A stretch of DNA of 64,000 bases from Caprimulgus europaeus (lineage: Eukaryota; Chordata; Aves; Caprimulgiformes; Caprimulgidae), in contig OU015532.1 in the NCBI GenBank assembly GCA_907165065.1, positions 46,976,839 to 47,040,838 on the forward strand. The letters are read 5' to 3'. Made by a program: the position numbers and the translations under genes. The notes beneath the pieces are model-generated. The model was not told the origin of the DNA. It saw only the letters and a program-made list of their open reading frames with translations, and searched no databases. Shown here piece after piece: positions 36,269-49,548 of the stretch (positions within the stretch are counted from its first letter, which is position 1; the number at the start of each line of letters is the position of its first letter).

Positions 36269-38973
36269 ATCTATCTTTGAATGGTTTTAGCTTCAGGAAG
36301 CAATGTTTTGGACAGGAATATCAGATGTTTTTTGCTTTCCATGGTGGCCACTGCTCAGTTTTTACTCAGCTAGCTCTAAATGTATCTCCTTGCAATGTTC
36401 TCTCGCTTTTTGATTTTCTTTTGGGCTGTCTTGCACAATGTAGGGAGAAGGGCATGCCTAATTCTGTGCTCCACTTCAGAGAAACAAGAGAGTAGTGTGG
36501 GCAGGAGTGAGGAGCTCTCAAAAGCTACCAGGATCTACCTTTACCTTTCTCAGTTCTTTGTATCTTGCATAAGGACAAACGAGATAAACCCACATCCTGC
36601 TGAAAACTGAATTTGTTTTCAGGTCTTTTTTTTCCTGAAGCTCATGTCTATTCTTCCTAACAAAGTCCTGACCTAGCATAACTTAATTTATGGATTCTGA
36701 TGAGAACACGATCCTTTATGAAATAAGTTCAGGCTAATTTACTTTTTATGTCATTGTAAAACTGCCAAGTAATAGTCAGGTTTGCAGGTTCAACTTTTGC
36801 ACTGCAACATAGAGAAGTACCTACTGGCAGCAGTGTTCCACATAGAAAAGCAAAATATGTGATGGCCCATCCCATTCCTGGGATGTGTGGGCGTCACTGG
36901 GCTTTCCCAGCAACACCAGAACTCTGGTAGGGCTGACCTGTGCCCATCACACCTCTACAGCTTTAGAAACATCTTTGGAATGTCCAGCTTCTGAATACCT
37001 TGGATTTTAGGTCAAACTTGCACCCTTGCAGGTTTTGGAGTTTGCAGAACTGACACCTGTAACACTGTGCTCAAAAGATCTACTGCATAGAAATTGAAAG
37101 GTGAAAACACTGATGTACCAAAGTTTATCTACTTACAATTTTTGGGGGTTTTTATTTTTCATTCACTGAGCATGCAAATAGTCTAGTACCATCCAAAGAT
37201 ACTACTGCTGCAAAAAAGAGATTCTAGCCTCTGGTTATTTGTATCTAGAAAGGAGACCTATACTTTTGAGGGCATTTTTTTTTTTACATATAAAATATGG
37301 CAACTACTGTGTTTATGAGCACTTAAAGATTCTCCAGTGCTCGATGTTTTGTGTTTACTGTGTTCTAGACTCAAGAGAATTACAGACCAGTGAAGAGCAG
37401 CAAAATGTTTGATTAAAAACAAACCAATGAAAACAAAACAAAGCAATTTTTTTTCCTTTTCTTCCTCTACAGTCTCCATGGAATTCCATAGGTTTAGTTT
37501 GTAGTATTTTCCAATAACTTTATTTACTTGGTTTTACTATTGAAATCTCAAGATTCCTTCCTTTCAAATGAAATAATGATATTTTATTGACTCACGTTCT
37601 GAGTGACCAGTTAGAAACACAATAAGGGAGCATGATTTGAGACAAGTAATCTAATCATCAACTCTCCAGAAGTCCATCATCTGTAAGACTCTTGCCCAAA
37701 AATTGAAGAAGGCAAGCCACAAAGAGGTTTTTTTTGTTGTTATTGTTGTTCTCTGCTCTTCTTAGTACTCTCTTGTTCACTTATAGATTATACATCAGTG
37801 TGTTTTAAGTTATTACTGGCAAGTAAATAGTGATGTACATACGTGAAAAAATATAAATAATTCATTTTTTGATAGGTACTAGCTTGACAAAGCAACTCAA
37901 GCTAGCAAAAAGTGACACTATTAATAGGTTACTTTCATTCTATATAGTTATATATAAAACCAAGAAATGAAAAGGAACCTTTTTATGTATGGCTTGGTAA
38001 ATCAAACTAGGCAGAGTACCAAAATGTGTGCTGTGAAGAAAAGTGAGCTGAAAAAAAAAGCATGCTGAAAGCATGTGAAAAAGCATGCTCAAAATAAACT
38101 CCTAATTTTTCCAACAGTAAAACTTTGGATGTGAAATTCATGCTTTTTTCTCCAGAAGCTGAGACTTGGTTTTCTGTACTGAGCTCATGTGTAAATGATC
38201 ATTCATGTCAAAAATAGGAATAGGACAAAATCCGAACTTGCAAACAATTGAGGGAGAATAAGCTGTAGAAAGGAAAATCTCACCTGAGCTCTGAAGAGAA
38301 GATCTAGATACAATTCTTTGTCTAATTTCTACTCTCCTTTTCAAGTAAGAAGCAATAACAAACAAAAAAAAATTGCAAGTTCACTATTTATTCCTGCTTT
38401 GCTCTGAAAATGTTGATTTTTGGTTTTCTTTTTAAGAGGAAGATTTGCTGATTCATACAGCACAGAGAGCAGAAATGTCCTCAATTTCTGCAGGGTGAAA
38501 ACATCAGCAATTTTTCAGCATGAAGGGACAGAAAGCTTGACTAAAAAGACATAAAAATGCATTTGGAATAAGGGGAAAAACAACCTAAAAATATTACTTG
38601 GATGAGCGTAACCTATTTAGGTGTTGTAAAACTGCTGCCAGATTATGTGGTCCCATATTTCCAGAGCTCTTACAAGGTCACATGTTGAGAGTGATGCTTT
38701 CTTTTCAAAGTGGCTTGTACCAACTGCATTCAGCAGTGTTATTTAGATGCAGACACCTCCTTCTGTCTCTTCAGTCCACGTCATCCCTTGATTATAACCC
38801 TGCTATAGAGTGAGTGGAGCATCGATGGTGGTTGAAATCACCAGGCTGGGAGCAGAGTCAGACTCTGAGTAAATGTTTGAGTTAACTTGGGAGAGATCAT
38901 GCTGAATGGTGTGGCCAGATTTTTAATCCTTTCCTTAGACAAGAAGGAATTTATCTGTGTGTGAGCACCGAGA

Positions 38974-39009
38974 GACCCCCAATACTGATCAATTTCAGTA
39001 TTGGGGGTC
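38974..39009. repeat. perfect hairpin with 15-bp arms
   Basis: GACCCCCAATACTGA, a 6-nt spacer TCAATT, then the exact reverse complement TCAGTATTGGGGGTC. No mismatch in the arms. The flanks do not continue the pairing. It is not followed by a T tract and is short for a microRNA precursor. A palindromic remnant of a DNA transposon or a replication-slippage product are both possible. Confidence 0.95.
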
Positions 39010-40579
39010 CGTGTTATGTGAATAGATTAATTCAGTTATATGGATTTTTCTCATGTTCCTTCTTTCCTCCATCCCTGATACCAACAGGCACCTATACAAG
39101 TAGAGCTGCTCTAGTGTTCTAGGGGAAAACAACTAGATTGTTTGTCTTTAATTTTTTTAATACGAAATAAATCCTCAAGCACCATCGGAGCTGGTATCAC
39201 TTCTCATCTCCCACTACTTTATGGTGAGCTACACACACCTCCTGGGCTGCACACATCTTCAAAATACTTCTAGGATCCAGAATGATGAAAGACAAGATAA
39301 GGTAAGGAATCTGGAAATCCAGATCAGGAAGTCCTAGCAAGCCAGGTGAATTTGTGTGAGGGTGGGGAATGCTGGTGGCTCTGAGTTGGAGGAGCAGGAG
39401 CATTAGTAGCCTTGAAAACACCTGGTCAGACTCACATGTGGAAAGGTGTTGTATGTACTACTGGAAGCTCCCAGAAACTATGACCAATGTTCCTTGGCTG
39501 TCTCCCTGAACTATGCTCAAGCAGCTGTTATGCATCACCTAGTCCCTGGCACCTCTCTTGGTGTTACTGTCCCAGAAGATGATAGAATCCCATGCATCCT
39601 TCAAGTCCATCATATGAGACAAGGCCTGAAAGCATAAAGATTTGAAGTAGTTTTCAAAGGCAGATCATCAAATGTGAAATATTTGTTATCAAAAGGTTGT
39701 TGTGTACTAAAATAATTTATGTTTTAAAAAGAACCCCAAACATTGTGTTACAAAAAATCCCAACAGCTACACTCGTGTCAGCCAATGCTCCCCTTGTGCA
39801 AACACTCTAGGAAGCAGGAGTGCCAATGAATCGTGACACATAGAGGCAAAACTAGATCATTTGGAGAAAATTAACCAATTTTCTCCTCATTAATAAATCT
39901 GTTTATTAGATTATACAGCATCTTATGTGGAAAAGGGAGGGGAAAAAAAAACAACAAAAAAACCCCCACATTATCTTGTGTCAAAGAGAAGGGAAGTGTT
40001 CTGGAAAAACTTTTTATCATTAAGAATAGTGGAACTATATAATTGATTAACTCCACATAGTTGTATTCTGGCACTAAACTGAGAGAAAACAAACACAGGC
40101 ATAAAAACCACAGAAAGCCACTTCTTCCCCCCAGGGCATTTACATTTTTCAAGTATGAAAATGCAGAATTTTCTTACCTAGGAAGGGAAAATGAGGAAAG
40201 ATGTCAAAATCATGATAGATACATCCATTTCATCCCTTCTAGCGCTTCATAGTTCCTCTCTTACAGTGATAGGACCAATCACAGAGCCACGCTTTCAATC
40301 TTCACCCAGTGCCAAGAAACAAAGGACTGGAGGTTTTTGTTGGGAGATTGCCAGCTCCTCAGGGGAAAGATTATTTTGAAGAATAGATGGAGCAAGCCAC
40401 CTTCATGGCAGTGAAGTGACATATTCAGAAAGTGAGAGAAACTTTGAGGACCTACAAAAGACTTGCAAGTGATATCGTGGAGCTTTTAATTCATTTTATT
40501 TATTTATTTTTTTAAAATGTCCAGCCAGAAGGTACTGTACAAGTTCCAATGAGCCCTTCAAACCCCAGCCCTCCAGCCT
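39010..40579. other. gene-free DNA
   Basis: No supportable gene. An A-rich tract with AAC units lies near 39932..39965. Open frames are all under 95 codons and overlap on opposite strands. Confidence 0.5.
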
Positions 40580-40917
40580 TGGGAGTACAGGAAAAGAGGA
40601 GGCTGAAGGGAGACCTGAAGGGAGGGTGTAGCAAGGTAGGTGTGTGTCTCTTTTCCCAAGGAACAAGTGACAGGACAAGGGGAAATGACCTCAAGTTGTG
40701 CCAAGGGACGTTCAGATTGAATGTCAGGAAAAATTTCTTCACTGAAAGGGGTCATTAGGAAATGGAACAGGCTGCCCAGGGAAGTGGTAGAGTTCCTGTC
40801 CCTGGAGGTGTTTAAAAGACAGGCAGATGAGGTGCTCAGAGATCTGGTTTAGTGGTGGACAGGCACAGTTGGACTCGATGATCTCAAAGGTCTTTTCCAA
40901 CCAAATGATTCTGGGAA
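40580..40917 (+). mobile_element. CR1 LINE, 3' end fragment
   Basis: Plus-strand CR1 with the usual order of landmarks: the GAGGAGGCTGAAGGGAGACC block, GTTGTGCCAAGGGA, AAAAATTTCTTCACTGAAAG, GGAACAGGCTGCCCAGGGAA, CCTGGAGGTGTTTAAAAGAC, GTTGGACTCGATGATC and the terminal AATGATTCTGGG. It is 5'-truncated with no coding frame. Its orientation is opposite to the other CR1 copies in the window. Confidence 0.95.
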
Positions 40918-43900
40918 AAACAGAGCTCCTTCATAAAAGCTAGGATCCTTATTCAACCTCAAGGCAATAAGATTTCTCACTACAAAGTCAGAGTGGATTC
41001 CACTGATGAAGCAGGTGCACATGACTTGACAAAGACCAGAGCTTTCCAGCTGTTTAAAACTGATTCTTTTGTGCCCTTTCATGTGCTTTCCTTGCTTTTT
41101 TCATGCTTTCCTTGCTTTTTTGTGTGCTTATGGTGACGGTTGCCAGGCACACAGTTGTTGGAAGACGGGCTCCACCCAACCAGAACTGTGCCTCAGACTC
41201 AACTGGGGCATAAATGGAGCCCCACCAGAGCATGAGTTGAGTTGGTCCTCCTCGAAGCAGTGGGTCTGCAGCTGAGGTCTCTCCCCTTGGATCAGGATGC
41301 TACTCAAGGTAACTTCCCATCTTGTCATTAACCTCATCTTATAGGTGAGTGATTGTGCATTTTGGGTCATCATTCTAAAGGATTGTTCATGAAAACTTAG
41401 GAATTCTGAGGTCAGCTGTGTAGTAGTTTATTCCCACCTGACATCCAAACTAGGTGTGCTAGGTAATTTTGGTCAGAATAAATCCCATTTTGAGTGACTG
41501 CCTTGGCTATTTTGTGGGTGCTTCCATGACAATTGTGGATAGAATATGGTTTGGAGAAACAGGTCCTTCACAAAGCCTGAACTATGTCAATCCAAAGCAC
41601 TTTTGCTTTTTTTTTCTGATTTGTTGTGGAAGTAACAGTATTTTAGAAAGTGCAGAGACCAGTCTCCTTCTTTTATCACCCTCAGGCAAAATTTGAAGGA
41701 GAGCACAAAAAAAAAGCCCCAAAAACCTGCTTTAGGCATTTGCCATTGGCAAACCAGTGCTAGATGCAATAGCAGCAATGATGATTAGCCATGGTGAACT
41801 TAAGAAGGTTAAGCTGAAAGAAATTCAAAACAAAACCCTAAAACCCCAAACCACAAGACTTGAGCTCTTTGCCAGAGCAGGTCAGCCCTAGGAGAATCTT
41901 CCTATTAGACAGTGTACTGGGAGATTTAACTCTCTACACATTCTAGAGGGAAAAAGGAGAGAAAAAAGCTGAAGCCAGGTATGAAGAAGTAGAGCTGGTG
42001 CACACTGACCCCTCTGTGAGGAGTATATGCTCTCACAAACCCAGCAATATCTGGGACATGGAATGTTATATCCCTGGGGGCTTTGGGGACTGTGGGATCC
42101 CATAAAGTACCCCTGACAGGTTCCTGGGTTGCCAGTGTTTCTGCTAAAGATGTGGGTTCAAAGTTTGGTGCCTCAGTCTCCCGACCCAAACAGAAACGTG
42201 AAAGGAAACAAATAGAAGTGAAACGAGGGACAACTGAGGTGATGAAGAAATTGCCAGTGGGAATGTTATCTTCCTGGTGCAATCCTGGCTTCCAGGGCTG
42301 CACAGTCCTGTTAAGTGGCAAACTGTGATGGAGTGCAAGTGTGGTATTAGGAGACTTGGAGTGATTTGTAGAACATCCTCCTGTAGCTATCAGGTAAAAT
42401 AGGTAGAGCAGGTCAGGAGATTACGATCTGCAACTCCAAAGCTGAAGGGAGATAATCCAAAGCACATGTATAAATGAATTATAATATAAAGCAAAGCATA
42501 TTTGGGATTTTGATTCTAAATAATTGATTTTTATCTCCTGGCACACACCCTTCCCAGATTGTACATTGTCTTCTTATACCCTGCTCTGTGGAAATCCTGA
42601 AAGTGGAAGATGGATGGGTCAAAATCCACCAACAGATTTACTTTTTGGAGCCTGATATTGGCTTCTACTGATAAAGAAATCCTAAAACTGTATTGTTTCC
42701 AAATCATTTGCTATAAGGAATTCTTACCAGTGGAAAATTTCCTGATACCTCAATTTTAATTGTGGCATCTGTTGAAAATTTTCTATTTTAAAAAGTCAGA
42801 ACATTTCTGGATGCTGCTGAATAGATATTTTCAAGATTCAACTGGTATGAATACTTACTGGAAACGTTAATAACCTCCACAGAGGAGTAATGAAAACATA
42901 TGAACATCTTTTTCTTTATTTTTAACTCAAAATGTCATCTTGTTACAGATTGAAATTTATCAAATCAACCACAATTTTTATTTATCATTACTCTAAAAAC
43001 AATTTAAAATTCTTTCACTTCTTTTGACTCTGTCATATGTAAAGAAAATTTTATCCATAGTTTTTAGATCCTTAAATGTGTAGAATGAGTAGCACAAGTG
43101 AAAAAGCATATGAGCTTGCCAAAAGCTATCAGGCCTTGATATTTTAAAACAATTATGTCTGCAAAAAATAACACATAGGACCATGTGTAGGTCTATTCGT
43201 GGGCAAAAGCTGAAAACCATCATGAGCCAAATTCTTTGATGAGGTTTTATGGGGATAGAGGGTTTGGAGGAAGATAAAAGAGAGTGAGTGGTGGAGAAAG
43301 TCTGTTATTTGAAAATATGGAAGTATACCAGGTCTAAAATGTTTAGAAGTATGACATCATTTTTCCTGACTGGAGCTTTAGACAGCATATTGACATTAAA
43401 TCAATTTGGTAATATGAAAGGACTTCACTTAAGAAAAGATCTGAGAAATCTAAACTGAGATTGAAGTCTCCCTATACCCGATTTTCCTTTATTCTCAATA
43501 GCAAGAGTGTCAGAAACAACCAAGATCAAAATCCCAGGAGGGAGTCATTTGTATTTATTTTTTTTTTTTTCCCTTTGAAATTATCTATGCTTATGAAGAC
43601 ATAGTCTGGGTTTCTGCCTTTGGAATGTTAACTCAGCTTTCCTTAGGAAGGAGGCACAGGGTAAGTGTGCCAGGAAATGGGAATGAGCTTTTTTAGTCAC
43701 AGAATTTGTTCTCAGCTGTGGTGATGTGTGAACTTAAGGTAACTTATCAGGTCTGGTCAAACCAAGAGGGAGGGGAAGTACAACCCTCTCAGCCTCACAG
43801 CAAACATCTGACAAGTAGAAATAGTTTATGAATAATAGCTAATAGAGTATGCTCAGCTCTCTTATTTCATCTCCTTCCCAGTGCTATAAATCCACCCTGG

Positions 43901-46900
43901 CATGAATATCATATTTTATTTGCTAAGCCCCCTGGGGAAGGAGGGAGAATAAATAAAAATTAGTATTTGAAGAAAAGGATCGATTTGAGATCTGCATTAA
44001 ATGCTTTGTATTCACTAGCTGATGGATATACTGCCTCTTTCTTGCTGCTTAGAAGTTATTTAATGGTCCAGCTGAAATGAGCTTTATAATGAAGGAATAC
44101 ATGAAAACGGCTGAGTCCCAGGAGTAAATGCATTAAAGGGAAACACGAGCAGGAGGATGCTGCTGAACCATTGATAGTAGGAGTAGGAAGTAAAGCAAGA
44201 GATCAAGAGATTCTTAAGAACACAGTGACAACAGGATAGGCAGCAGTACGGGCTCTTCATGTCAATTTGTTTTTTGCCAGCAGGAGTTTTATGTACCTAA
44301 AGGGTTTGGAACATCTGGACTGCTGATCATTTGTGCCTTATAAAAGCAAGCTCAAATGTGGGCTCAGATCCTTGAATTAAAACCAAGGAAAGGCTGCACT
44401 AGAATAATATTTTAGAACCACTATTATTTAGGCATAAAAGTTATCTATCTTGATAAATAAGTATTTGTAAGTTGTTTTCAAAATAAGGTACAGAAAATTA
44501 CAGTTAATTTTCGGATGTGTTTACAATTGCCACTCCAAATCATTCATTTTAAAAATCACATTAAAGTACACACTACCAGTGCAGAAGCCCTAGCAGATAG
44601 TAATAGATATTAAATGGGGAAAAATAAAGCTTTATTTTGAAAAGAGAAATCACAGTGCTTAGCTGCTGTTATGGCATCAGCTTGGTTATGTCCATCTTCT
44701 CCTCATCTGCCCAGGTCCTGTACAATTTGGTATATGGTGCTTATGGAATTATGCACAACAGTTCTACCAGCTCCAAAGACTTTTGTTTGAGCTTAACATG
44801 ATTGCCATGATTATTAAAGGAATTAACAGTGATTTACCACTTATTGTAAGGATTAATGCCTGCAATAAAGCTGAAAAGAGACAACCTGAGTATGAATCAC
44901 ATACATTCTGGATCCATCACTTTTGGACACTATTTCCATTGCTTTTCATTCTGCTGAATTTGACAATATTTTTTCTTCAGTTCTTTCCCTGCTACTGGTT
45001 TCATTTGACTGATGTCAATATATCTTTTGCCTGAGTACTGTATATTTGTACTGAAAAGAGAATTTTGGGAGGTTTTTTTTAATAACTACTTTAAAACTTT
45101 GCAAAATTTGGGGTGTTTAAATACTTTGATGAAGCTGATCAGACATTAAGATGTCCCATCCTTTAGCACCCTCACTGGAGGCTGGGATTTTTGTATTTCT
45201 TTGGCACTTTTATTTTTCTTTCCGAGCTGACAAGCTCTGACTTTATCACAGTGTCCAACACATTCAAATCACTTCCTTGGGATCACTGGAAAGGATATTA
45301 CATTAGTTTTACAACTGAAAGAGAAGCAGATTACAACTCTTTTGCAGGAAACTATGGCAATGAAAGTGGATGTGTAGCAATGGTCAGCCCCTTTGGAGTT
45401 CAAGTAAAGTTAGAATCCTAAAGAAAAAGTAAAAGTAGGTTAAAATGTGCAAAGTTTTCCTTAGTGGTCCAGCTTTCAATCACTGGTGAACATGTCTTTG
45501 GGTATTTGAGATATTCTGCTTTGCAGGGAGATCTGTGAAGCCACAGGCTCTGCAGCCAGAAAACCATCTATTAAAGGCTAAATCAGGTCTGCCCTATGTT
45601 GCACTACTCTTAGGACTCTAGTATGGACATATTTTTGGACAGACTTCAGTTTTTGGATGATTCTTTTTGTTTGCCTGACTTGCTGAACCATGCCACAAAG
45701 TCTTATACAGAGTTATCCTAGAAATGGAGTTGAAGATAAACCAGGTTCCAGCTGCATCTTTGGCTCTTTCCTTCTGTCCTGTTGGTATCACCTTCTGTCT
45801 TTGAACTTACATCTTCATTTTCAGCCCCATGGAGCAGGAACAACATTTATTAAGTGTTTATATGAGTGAAATTGAATCAGGTCTTATGATGTGATCTTGT
45901 AGCCACCATTACATTTCAGAGATAGTCTAAAATGTTAGAAATAGTAGTAGCCATAATTAATAAGCAGACTGATTAAACTGTAATTCTACTCTAGGATTGG
46001 ATAATGGACATTTTGTAACTTGATTTTGGCATTTCAGGAGGAAATAGCAGGTGCCACATGTACATGCAGGTGTGTGCATTTGATTTCTATACATTGATGT
46101 GAGAAAAACCTGTTCCCAAGAGTTCAGCCAGAGAAAAGTCATTTGCACAAATGCTCATAGGTCAGTAAAGACATAAATAGTAGGCAAGCAAGTTTCAGAG
46201 CATAAATTTGTTTTCCTTAAATTTTTATATACTTTCAAGACTTTTGAGCATATATATACCTTTATATACCTATTTTGTATGGTATTTGAAAATCTATCTC
46301 ATACCTGTCACATGGTGCTTGAATATCAAGCAGAATACTCTGCATTTACAAAGTGTATTTTCCTCAGGCATCTTTAAATGCTTTACAGACATGAAAATAT
46401 TGGATCTCTAAGATGCTTTGTGAGGCAGAGAATCACTGTTATTTCAATTATCCCACGTGTTTATCTTACACTCGTACAGTTTCCACAGAAAATCTGTAGC
46501 ATATTAACACTGGAATCTAATGGTGTAAACCATTAGTCCTAAACTTCTCTTCAGTAAAATGTAAGTTCTATATTATTATTAATACAATAATAATAATATA
46601 ATGCTATCTTTTCTATACTTTTAATCATAATTTGTGTAGTGGACAATGTGAAGCAAATTCATGCATGAAGACTAGATTTTGGAATGGGAGCTTTCCTGCA
46701 GTCACTGCCCTGTCTTGATTTTTAGCACAGCATGTAGCTGCATGGGTTTTGTACAGCTTCTTTTTTGTTTGTTTGTTTATTTGTTTTATTTTATTGTTAA
46801 TTAATATCACGTAGGCTTTTTGCATGCAAATTCTGCCGTACTATATTTTCATTTAAAGGCAGTGCTAGAATGTTTGGCATCAGATTGAGGAAAAAAAACA

Positions 46901-47362
46901 AACAACAAAAACAAACCTTGAGTTTGTTTATGGTATTAAGAAATCAATATGGTTATTGTCTTTTATGTTGAAGATGGAAAACTGATTTTCACTCATTAAA
47001 ATGGTGGCAGTGAAAGAATATGAAATGGCACCTGCTTATCTTAGGAGTTTTCTCCTGCTTTTTCATTTCTTTATATTCTTTCTCTTTTCTACATTTAAAA
47101 GGGTTTGCTTTGCTTATTCAGTTTTATCCTCCCTGCAGAGCTGTGTGATGCTACCAGTAAGTGACACGTCTGCTAAAGACCACAGCTATGTGTCAGGAGG
47201 TTTTCTTTCAGGGTTGGGACTGGACATACTGATATCTTAAAAAGAGCAAAATCTGTTATAATGTGTGATTCAACCTTCTGAACCCAACCAGTGCTGTCAG
47301 CTTCTGCTGAGGACAGTCACATAGCCCTCTCTACTTCCTAAAACTGGGAGTCTTATATTTGT
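40918..47362. other. gene-free AT-rich DNA
   Basis: About 6.4 kb with no supportable gene. A short tandem repeat (41080..41121) is followed by a GC-richer 170-bp patch. Overlapping frames at 41888..42338 lie on both strands and resemble nothing known. The region near 46563..46600 has ATT/AAT repeats. Confidence 0.5.
41080..41121. repeat. tandem repeat of a T-rich 20-mer
   Basis: CTTTCCTTGCTTTTTT occurs twice in a row, preceded by ATGTG and ATG respectively. It precedes a GC-richer patch that reaches about 41290. Confidence 0.85.
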
Positions 47363-47680
47363 AGAATCATAAAATCATGGAATGGTTTGGGTTGGAAGGG
47401 AACTTAAAGCTCATGTCCCTGCCAGCAGCAGGGACACCCCCCACTAGACCAAGTTGCTCAAATTCTCATCCAACCTGGCCCAGAACACTTCCAGGGAGGA
47501 GCAGCCACAATTTCCTTGGGCAACCTGGGCCAGTGTCTCACCACCCTCACACCAAAGAATTTCTTCCTAATATCTAATCTGAACCTCCCCTCTTTCAGCT
47601 TAAAGCCATCACCCCTTGTTCTGTCATTAACTGCCCTTATGAAAAGTCCCTTATCACTTACCCTGTCTGAAAATTATGAC
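47363..47680 (-). mobile_element. CR1 LINE, 3' end fragment
   Basis: On the plus strand it begins AGAATCATAAAATCATGG and continues with GGTTTGGGTTGGAAGGGA, the inverted CR1 3' terminus. CTTCCAGGGAGGAGCAGCCA, GGGCAACCTGGGCCAGTG and the CTTAAAGCCATCACCCCTTG block follow. Minus-strand CR1, 5'-truncated. The coding-like plus-strand frame here is spurious. Confidence 0.95.
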
Positions 47681-48410
47681 TGTTCCCCTCATTCTACTGA
47701 AGGAAACAAGAGTCTGAAAGGCTCCAGGTGACCTCACCACATACTGTGAGAGTGAAAAGTCCTGATACATTGGCAGTGGAACATGTGCTTGCTAATGATA
47801 GCTAAATTTAAATACACTCTCCTTGTTTGAATACCAGCCTTAACTCCCTTACTCAGCTTGAAATCAATTAAATTCATTAACTTCAGAACATTAATTTGTA
47901 ATTTAATACAGCCTTCCTGTGATGTCAGTGAAGCCTGGATTCCTCTTCACTAGATAATATCCCAGTGGTAACAGCCTTGGGCTCCTGGGATGCTTCGTGC
48001 CCTGACTGATTTTGCTGTGCTTTGGGGTTTATTGATGTTTCCTTCATTTTCACTTTCAAACCCAAATGCTCAAAGGTCCTGATCCTGCAATACCTGCACC
48101 TTTGGCTTTTAAGGGGTTTAAAGGAGTGGGGGCTTAAGTAAGCTTTGGAAATTGCTGCTGTCTGCACTGTTCCACCCATCCCCACAGGCTGGCTAACAAG
48201 GACAAAGTTCTGCCATGGCAGCATGACCTGCCCTGGCTGTTACAGTCCAGGGAGCAAAATACCCAGCAGCTGGTGAAGGATGCTGAGAAACGTTTAACTA
48301 AACAAGAGCCATGTTGTGAAACCACAAACAAGCATCTTGGTACCCTTAGCTAAAAGCTACTTAGCCAGCACCTTTTTTTTTCCTTTGCCTCCTGAGACAG
48401 GTAAAGACAA
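47681..48410. other. gene-free spacer between two CR1 copies
   Basis: About 730 bp. A 99-codon minus-strand frame (47925..48224) has no recognisable domain. No other structure is visible. Confidence 0.5.
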
Positions 48411-48658
48411 TGGAATCATGGAATCCCTGGCTGGTTTAGGTTGGGACCTTAAAGCTCATCCAGTCCCAACCCTCCTGCCAGCAGCAGGGACACCTTCCAC
48501 TAGACCAGGTTGCTCAAAGCCTCATCCAACCTGGCCGAGAACACTTCCAGGGAGGAGCAGCCACAGCTTCTCTGGGCAACCTGGGCCAGGGTCTCATCAC
48601 CCTCGCACCAAACAATTTCTTCCTCACATCTCATCTCCATCTCCCCTCTTCCAGTTTC
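48411..48658 (-). mobile_element. CR1 LINE, 3' end fragment
   Basis: Inverted CR1 3' end starting TGGAATCATGGAATCCCTGG. It shares the CCAGCAGCAGGGACACC, ACTAGACCA.GTTGCTCAAA and CTTCCAGGGAGGAGCAGCCA blocks with the copy at 47363..47680 and is shorter at its 5' end. It is probably a separate insertion of a related subfamily, not a duplicate, because the flanks differ. Confidence 0.93.
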
Positions 48659-49481
48659 AAGTTTTTATAGCTCTAAAGGACTTAAAGATCATCAGTATGC
48701 AGAGTCTTACTGCTCACATCCCCTTTTATCTGACAACTGTCTATAATACCAACTTGAAGGAGATGCCATCACACCCGCTATTGTGATCCTCTGACATCTA
48801 TTGATTCCCTGTTGCCACTTGAGATAGCCTTGAAATATCTTTGAGCACTACAGCTCTGCAACCCTGCATTATGCAACAAAGAATCTCACCTTCAAGTTAT
48901 GGGCCAAGCTGGGATCACAGCCATTGCATTCATCAACCCAGAAAAGAAGTTCCAATATCATTTACACACTTATAATTGTAAAAAAAATGCATAATTAAGA
49001 TCAGAAGTATATTTTGACTAATTTCTATAAAATATTCTAATGGTTTGAGATCTCTCTCTATTTTATATTCAAAAACTGCACTACAATCTAGTTGCAAGCA
49101 CATTAATTTGTTTTAGAGACATGGCAATTATTAACCATATCCATCAACTGATATTCACCTGAGCAATTATTTGTGTGAAAATGATTTGGTAAAGATCATA
49201 AATTATATCTGTTTGTATTTGCTTTGGGGAGACATTTGATGGAAAAAAAGCTTGTAGCTATAAGCCCAAATGTACAACTAGATGAAAAATATATTCATAA
49301 AAAATATTTGGTAGTTTGAATGCAGTTATTTAGAGGAGCCATGTGATGCTTGGTGCAAATTCATGTAGGTCGTTCTTAAAATTCTTTGGAATAGTCATAT
49401 TTTTAAAGGAATTTATGGGGAATAGTTAATTTCAAAGAATTACTGTATTTTTCCAGAAGTGTATCTATGTAGCCTAAGAGG

Positions 49482-49490
49482 AGATATATA

Positions 49491-49533
<43 letters not shown>

Positions 49534-49548
49534 TTATATATGTATAAA
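49482..49548. repeat. compound TG/TA microsatellite
   Basis: ATATAT, then (TG)n, then a long (TA)n with TTTATA interruptions. A short frame through it encodes only Tyr/Ile and is not a gene. Confidence 0.93.

Larger units (their letters stand above)
33165..38973. other. gene-free AT-rich DNA
   Basis: About 5.8 kb without a supportable gene. Contains an A/C-rich tract (34965..35041), a G/T-rich tract (36204..36268), GTT repeats near 34504 and 37735, and scattered frames of up to 109 codons, several of which are built on the low-complexity tracts. Confidence 0.5.
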
